Positions 6,565 through 9,543 of a stretch of 9,543 bases of DNA are shown here, one piece after another. Origin of the DNA: Ruminococcus sp. GTDB taxonomy: Bacteria; Bacillota; Clostridia; Oscillospirales; Ruminococcaceae. The translations under genes and the position numbers were made by a program. The notes beneath the pieces are model-generated. The model was given only the letters and a program-made list of their open reading frames with translations, was not told the DNA's origin and did no database searches. Within the stretch, counting starts at the first letter, position 1; each line of letters opens with the position of its first letter. The stretch is from positions 1 to 9,543 of the forward strand of contig DYCW01000070.1 in the NCBI GenBank assembly GCA_019417865.1, given 5' to 3'.

Positions 6565-8109
6565 TTACAGATTCAGCATTTTTTTCAGTTCGCCGAGTTC
6601 TGTTTCGATTTCCTTGTTCAGATCTTCAATTTCCGCCATAATTTCACTGGTCGGCGGATATTCTACGGCAACATATTCCGTTTTCTTGTATTTATTGATC
6701 GACAGATCATAATCATTGTCCACGATTTCCTGTTTCGGCACAAAGAAACTCTGTTCGGTGCGTTTCCTGTTCGTTTCGCCGTCCAGATTGTGAAAACGTG
6801 CGATAATATCCGGAATATCATTTTCCGCAATCTCCGAACGCTTGTCGTCCAGACTGAACCCGTCCGCTTTCATATCGTAGAACCAGACGTTTTCCGTTCC
6901 GCCTGCTTCCGTCTTGACAAATACCAGAATCGCCGTAGAAACGCCTGCATACGGCTTGAAAACACCGCTCGGCATGGAAATAACCGCTTTCAGCTGGTGA
7001 TGTTCGATCAGTTCCTTGCGGATAGACTTGTGTGCCTTGCTCGAACCAAACAGCACCCCGTCCGGAACGATACAAGCACAGCGTCCACCCTTCTGCATCA
7101 GACGCAGGAACAGAGCGAGAAACAGCAGTTCGGTCTTTTTGGTATTGGTCACCGCTTTCAGATTGTCGTTGATACTTTCCGCATCGACCGTTCCCTTAAA
7201 CGGCGGGTTTGCCAGGCAGACCGTGTATTGATCACTGACATTGTTCTGCTTGGAAACACTGTCTTTATAGTCAATATCCGGATTTGTGATTGAGTGCAGC
7301 ATCAGATTCATGGCAGCAATGCGAAGCATGGTATAATCTGTATCATAGCCGGAAAACGTCTTGTTTGCGAAGTTTTCCCACTGCTCGTCTGTCATCGTAT
7401 TTTCGTAATGCTTGCGGATATATTCCGCCGAGGAAACCAGAAAGCCCGCCGTACCACAAGCAGGGTCACAGATGATGTCGTCCGGTGTCGGTGCAACCAG
7501 TTCCACCATCATCTCACGGATATGCTTTGGCGTACGGAACTGTCCGTTCTGACCGGCGGTGCTGAGTTTTCCCAGCATATACTCGTACAAGTCGCCCTGC
7601 ATATCCAGATCGGCGATATCGTGAACATATAAGTCATCCAGACCGGTTATGATTTTCTGCAAGATCTGTGCGTTCGGAATCAGGAAAACAGCACTGTCCA
7701 TATACTTGGAGAATGCAGTCTGTGCCTGTCCGGTTTCTTCGCTGTCCGGAATCTCAACAAGTTCGCCGTTTTCGTCGAAGTCCGGCAACTTGCCGTATTT
7801 CATCTTCTTTACAGCCGGAAACACTCGCTGCGAAATGATCTCGAAAATCTCACGAGAATCCTTGTCCTTGAATTTGCTCCAACGCATGGACTGCCCAACT
7901 GCAGACTTCGGGAAGATCAAATCCGCCTCGTCTGCCTCGATTCCCATAGAATGAGCAAATTCTTCTGTTTCCAGTTCCTTTTCATCTAAAGAACGAATGA
8001 ACATGAGGTAAGTAAGCTGTTCAATGACAGTCAGCGGATTTGTAATACCGCCTGCCCAGATATCTGTCCATATTTTATCGATTTTATTTTTTATAATTCC
8101 TGTGATCAT
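6565..8109 (-). CDS. hsdM: Type I restriction-modification DNA methyltransferase subunit M
   Basis: HsdM uses S-adenosylmethionine to methylate adenine (N6) in the target chosen by HsdS, protecting host DNA. The 514 residues start MITGIIKNKIDKIWTDIWAG, the usual N-terminal helical domain. They then show QFRTPKHI (190-197), the SAM-binding motif DPACGTAGF (215-223), the catalytic NPPF (301-304) and a C-terminal helical tail (about 470-514) that contacts HsdS. All key residues are present and the length is typical. An in-frame ATG at 8154 would add 15 residues but lies beside the promoter -10 box, while the ATG at 8109 has GGAGG six bases upstream, so 8109 is the start. It is the first gene of the operon, and its stop codon touches the first ATG of the small gene that follows. 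Confidence 0.96.
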   Translation of the reverse strand: MITGIIKNKIDKIWTDIWAGGITNPLTVIEQLTYLMFIRSLDEKELETEEFAHSMGIEADEADLIFPKSAVGQSMRWSKFKDKDSREIFEIISQRVFPAVKKMKYGKLPDFDENGELVEIPDSEETGQAQTAFSKYMDSAVFLIPNAQILQKIITGLDDLYVHDIADLDMQGDLYEYMLGKLSTAGQNGQFRTPKHIREMMVELVAPTPDDIICDPACGTAGFLVSSAEYIRKHYENTMTDEQWENFANKTFSGYDTDYTMLRIAAMNLMLHSITNPDIDYKDSVSKQNNVSDQYTVCLANPPFKGTVDAESINDNLKAVTNTKKTELLFLALFLRLMQKGGRCACIVPDGVLFGSSKAHKSIRKELIEHHQLKAVISMPSGVFKPYAGVSTAILVFVKTEAGGTENVWFYDMKADGFSLDDKRSEIAENDIPDIIARFHNLDGETNRKRTEQSFFVPKQEIVDNDYDLSINKYKKTEYVAVEYPPTSEIMAEIEDLNKEIETELGELKKMLNL

Positions 8110-8115
8110 GAAAGT

Positions 8116-8120
8116 CCTCC
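8116..8120 (-). promoter_or_regulatory. Ribosome binding site of hsdM
   Basis: GGAGG on the minus strand, six bases (ACTTTC) before the ATG at 8109. It fixes the hsdM start at 8109 instead of the longer frame opening at 8154. Confidence 0.85.
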
Positions 8121-8157
8121 GAATTTGTGTGGCATTGTCTAAGTTACTATCCATATT

Positions 8158-8186
8158 ATAATACCATAAAATGACGAAAAAATCAA
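8158..8186 (-). promoter_or_regulatory. Likely sigma-A promoter of the hsd operon
   Basis: On the minus strand, TTGATT (8186-8181) is followed after 17 bases by TATTAT (8163-8158), with TG in the extended -10 position (TGGTATTAT). An overlapping TATAAT (8160-8155) has a 20-base gap, so the first pair is preferred. Transcription would start near 8150 and leave a leader of about 40 bases before the hsdM ATG. No other good promoter is visible inside the operon, so all seven genes may be read from here. Confidence 0.65.
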
Positions 8187-8282
8187 GTGGTTCGGCAATA
8201 GTTTTGTGTAAAATATGTAGTGGCAGAATCGATACGAAATATCATTACAAATAACAATAACAAAAAACATACAAATTAAAAT

Positions 8283-8316
8283 AAGCCGACATATCCTCCC
8301 ATACATCGGCTTTTTT
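8283..8316 (+). terminator. Hairpin terminator, possibly working in both directions
   Basis: AAGCCGA (8283-8289) pairs with TCGGCTT (8306-8312). After two mismatches TAT pairs with ATA, leaving the loop CCTCCC. Six Ts follow on the plus strand (8311-8316), which makes it a fair intrinsic terminator facing right. On the minus strand the tail is TTATTTT, so it may also stop leftward transcripts from the region of the 8741-9163 gene before they reach the hsd promoter. No plus-strand gene is visible upstream of it. Confidence 0.55.
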
Positions 8317-8365
8317 CTATCTCTTCCAAAAATTTCCGTCACACTCCTGTGGATAAAGTTCATAC

Positions 8366-8382
8366 CCCCGACTTTGCCACTT
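8366..8382 (+). repeat. Left terminal inverted repeat of the MITE-like element
   Basis: Seventeen bases, CCCCGACTTTGCCACTT, exactly complementary to 8622-8638. A fifth C precedes it at 8365. Confidence 0.75.
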
Positions 8383-8463
8383 AGTCTGCTTTAAAAAGAA
8401 CAATAACGCCCGAAAATGCGTACTTTTTCAACGATAAGAGACTTGATATTTTATGTCTACGCC

Positions 8464-8477
8464 AAAAGCATGCTTTT
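8464..8477. repeat. 14-bp perfect palindrome inside the element
   Basis: AAAAGCATGCTTTT reads the same on both strands. It could be a dimeric protein-binding site or chance in AT-rich DNA. No function is assigned. Confidence 0.3.
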
Positions 8478-8536
8478 TCGTCTTTTTTCCCGATTTTGTG
8501 ACATTTATTTTATATGTCCACAATTATAACGTTTTA

Positions 8537-8565
8537 TTTACATGGGCATATAACGTGGGTATATA
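8537..8565 (+). promoter_or_regulatory. Possible rightward promoter inside the MITE-like element
   Basis: TTTACA (8537-8542) and TATATA (8560-8565) are separated by 17 bases on the plus strand. The -10 box is only a partial match and the DNA is AT-rich, so chance is a real possibility. No start codon with a ribosome site follows. A transcript would run through the right inverted repeat towards the hairpin at 8702-8734. Confidence 0.25.
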
Positions 8566-8621
8566 AAAAATCACGCAAAATAGCCATTTTTCTTATGTTC
8601 GAGCGTTTGATTGTAAAGATC

Positions 8622-8638
8622 AAGTGGCAAAGTCGGGG
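8622..8638 (-). repeat. Right terminal inverted repeat of the MITE-like element
   Basis: Seventeen bases, AAGTGGCAAAGTCGGGG on the plus strand, the exact inverse of 8366-8382. Confidence 0.75.
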
Positions 8639-8701
8639 AAGGGTGCGATCTACGACAGCTATGCCTTCCGTAAATTATTGAAAAGTGAATAGACAGGAAC
8701 A

Positions 8702-8734
8702 ATCCCCGCATCACTGGTTTCCTGGTGCGGGGAT
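8702..8734 (-). terminator. Strong hairpin, terminator of the pRiA4b ORF-3-like gene
   Basis: ATCCCCGCATCA (8702-8713) pairs with TGGTGCGGGGAT (8723-8734) over 12 bp with a single G-T pair and a 9-base loop. It begins seven bases after the stop codon of the minus-strand gene at 8741, the normal place for a terminator. The following bases on the minus strand (TTGTTCCTGT) are only moderately T-rich. It may also stop transcription coming from the left. Confidence 0.65.
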
Positions 8735-8740
8735 CTTCTG

Positions 8741-9163
8741 TTATTCATAAATCGGATATTGCTCTGGTGATTCTCCAACAGACTTGATAATCTCTGCTTC
8801 GGCGGTATCTTCTTCGATTATACGCAGAACTTTACACTGGAATTCCCATTCATCGCCGAAGTCAAAGATAAATTTGAACTTATTGTCTTTTTGTAGCCGA
8901 AGTTGACTCAATGTCACATCACAGGTGTGACGATACTCCTCTCCTTCGTCCATTTCAGCCATATAGTAACAGTCATAATCACTCCATGCTTTGTTATCCA
9001 TAAAGAATGCGTGTGCATGGTCATTATCGAAATCAAACGCCCAAATAATGATATCGGCAAGTCCCTCCAGCGTTTCATTCACCGAAACCCGAATATGACG
9101 GTAGCACCCTGTTGCAACAGATACGCTCAATATAATTGATTTCATTTCCTTTTTCGTAGCCAT
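8741..9163 (-). CDS. Plasmid pRiA4b ORF-3-like family protein
   Basis: The 140-residue product begins MATKKEMKSIILSVSVATGC, then YRHIRVSVNETLEGLADIII, WAFDFDNDHAHAFFMD, and near the end FKFIFDFGDEWEFQCKVLRI (about 97-116) and SVGESPEQYP (about 128-137). The pattern R-x-I-x-V-(~10)-L-x-x-x-I-x-x-AF-x-F-x-x-DH-x-HAFF followed by FDFGDEWEF is the signature of the PRiA4 ORF-3 fold, a small domain seen in plasmid, transposon and chromosomal proteins of unknown biochemical role. It is soluble with no membrane segment. The start has AGGAAG eight bases upstream. It is transcribed alone, in the same direction as the hsd genes but separated from them by about 590 bases with two terminators and a MITE-like element, so it is not part of that operon. 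I could not find a convincing promoter upstream. Confidence 0.85.
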   Translation of the reverse strand: MATKKEMKSIILSVSVATGCYRHIRVSVNETLEGLADIIIWAFDFDNDHAHAFFMDNKAWSDYDCYYMAEMDEGEEYRHTCDVTLSQLRLQKDNKFKFIFDFGDEWEFQCKVLRIIEEDTAEAEIIKSVGESPEQYPIYE

Positions 9164-9291
9164 ATGTACTACTTCCTTTCATTTATCATGTGTATACTTT
9201 TTTCTGTTTGCCATAGTACGGCGGATATGTTTCCACTTTGTACATTTTGACGAATGACAACCAAATGACAGTGTAGCAACCTCTCTGTTAT

Positions 9292-9325
9292 CCAAACCGC
9301 ACAGTAATCTCACTGTGCAGATTGG
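9292..9325. repeat. Hairpin in the right intergenic region
   Basis: GCACAGT (9299-9305) pairs with ACTGTGC (9312-9318) around a 6-base loop, and CCAA (9292-9295) pairs with TTGG (9322-9325) outside a 3-by-3 internal loop. On the plus strand TTATCAGCCTTTTT follows at a short distance, so it might act as a weak terminator. It could also be an operator-like or element-end structure. Confidence 0.4.
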
Positions 9326-9369
9326 TTATCAGCCTTTTTAGACTGTGGATGTCTTTCCGAATACAGTAA

Positions 9370-9398
9370 AAATGGCATTAAAGTTGACATTGCCATTT
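9370..9398 (-). terminator. Possible weak terminator hairpin
   Basis: AAATGGCA (9370-9377) and TGCCATTT (9391-9398) form an 8-bp stem with a 13-base loop. On the minus strand the stem is followed by a short T run (TGCCATTTTTAC), as in an intrinsic terminator. It coincides with the stop codon of the run-off frame described at 9378-9542. Confidence 0.3.
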
Positions 9399-9542
9399 GG
9401 TATAAAAGCTAAAAAGTGCCGTAAAATCGGAACTTTTACGCTTTAAGGACACACTGAACAAAAAGCGATAGATAAAAAAGATTGCAGTAACAATCACGCC
9501 TTTGAGTATCAAACAGACAGAAATGGTTGAAATGCGTCCGTA
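9378..9542 (-). CDS. Possible C-terminal end of a membrane-protein gene running off the right edge
   Basis: On the minus strand a frame stays open from the window edge to TAA at 9380-9378. The 54 residues include VCLILKGVIVTAIFFIYRFL, which looks like one membrane segment, followed by the basic SLKRK and a short polar tail. The stop codon lies in the loop of a hairpin that could be a terminator. No family is recognised, the start is outside the window, and 54 codons without a stop can occur by chance in AT-rich DNA. Confidence 0.2.
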   Translation of the reverse strand, partial: YGRISTISVCLILKGVIVTAIFFIYRFLFSVSLKRKSSDFTALFSFYTKWQCQL

Positions 9543-9543
9543 T

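Larger units (their letters stand above)
8366..8638. mobile_element. MITE-like element with perfect 17-bp terminal inverted repeats
   Basis: The ends are CCCCGACTTTGCCACTT (8366-8382) and its exact reverse complement (8622-8638). The similarity continues inward imperfectly: ACAATAACGCCCGAAAAT (8400-8417) corresponds, on the opposite strand, to 8595-8614 (ACAATCAAACGCTCGAACAT). Matched ends over some 45 bp of non-coding DNA are typical of a MITE or of an insertion sequence that has lost its transposase. The 240-bp interior is AT-rich and has no coding frame. I see no obvious target-site duplication, so the exact borders are unsure. The family of the parent transposon is not recognised. It lies between the hsd promoter region and the neighbouring minus-strand gene. 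Confidence 0.6.
9181..9543. other. Stretch without a firmly supported gene
   Basis: Apart from the hairpins at 9292-9325 and 9370-9398 and the doubtful run-off frame at 9378-9542, I see no gene. CGTAAAA and TTTTACG (about 9420-9440) form another short inverted repeat. The part next to 9163 should hold the promoter of the pRiA4b ORF-3-like gene, but no convincing -35/-10 pair is visible. Confidence 0.5.

Noticed and set aside
6790..7293. Plus-strand open frame of 167 codons opposite hsdM
   Set aside because: It is antisense to the HsdM SAM-binding and NPPF motif region, Arg/Cys-rich, and without a ribosome site or recognisable motif.
8110..8154. Longer hsdM start at the ATG at 8154
   Set aside because: That ATG lies beside the -10 box, so it would fall at or before the transcript start, while the ATG at 8109 has a strong GGAGG site and gives the normal HsdM N-terminus.
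8139..8363. Minus-strand open frame of 74 codons with a hydrophobic stretch upstream of hsdM
   Set aside because: It runs through both the hairpin terminator at 8283-8316 and the hsdM promoter boxes, has no ribosome site, and its product looks like translated AT-rich intergenic DNA.
8520..8570. Repeated TGGG-x-ATATAA and TATAACGT words suggesting plasmid iterons
   Set aside because: There are only two copies of each, no replication gene is near, and the surrounding DNA is AT-rich.
9380..9410. TTGACA near 9384 followed by TATAAA on the plus strand, suggesting a promoter
   Set aside because: The two hexamers are only 11 bases apart, far from the 16-18 needed, and nothing convincing lies at the correct distance.
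1..9543. CRISPR array, tRNA or rRNA genes
   Set aside because: I found no regularly spaced repeats and no cloverleaf or ribosomal RNA signatures on either strand.

Overview
The window looks like accessory chromosomal DNA from a low- to mid-GC Gram-positive gut anaerobe of the Clostridia, most like Ruminococcus/Oscillospiraceae. That placement is inference. It rests on the AT-rich base composition, strong AGGAGG-type ribosome binding sites, a bacterial tocopherol-cyclase-family protein, and small DUF3791/DUF3990-type proteins that I associate with these bacteria.

Layout. At the left edge (3-383, + strand) is the C-terminal part of a tocopherol-cyclase-family protein, followed by what looks like a shred of an IS1182-type transposase (about 386-463). 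From about 8190 down to 581 everything is on the minus strand and reads as one long unit. The order of transcription is: promoter (8186-8158), hsdM (8109-6565), a DUF3791-type small gene (6552-6364), a second small gene of similar design (6348-6115), hsdS (6086-4965), hsdR (4939-1571), a broken DUF3990 gene (1526-1089), and an unnamed 171-residue protein (1096-581). Gaps are short (0-45 bases) and the last two genes overlap. The centre is therefore a complete type I restriction-modification system: M methylates, S reads the DNA target, and R translocates and cuts.

The most interesting point is that a DUF3791/DUF3990 module appears to be woven through the hsd operon. Two intact small partner-like genes sit between hsdM and hsdS. 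The DUF3990 gene (a family with an ADP-ribosyltransferase-like N-terminus, probably a toxin) sits after hsdR. It carries three separate lesions: an early stop codon, an out-of-frame junction that looks like a deletion, and a 4-base tandem duplication. This suggests a toxin-antitoxin-like module tied to restriction-modification in which the toxin has been lost and the small partners kept.

Right of the operon (8190-8740) is non-coding. It holds a hairpin terminator (8283-8316), a 273-bp element bounded by perfect 17-bp inverted repeats (8366-8638) that looks like a MITE or a collapsed insertion sequence, and a strong hairpin (8702-8734). That hairpin ends a pRiA4b ORF-3-like gene (9163-8741, minus). 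The last 380 bases contain hairpins and possibly the tail of a membrane-protein gene running off the right edge on the minus strand, but nothing firm.
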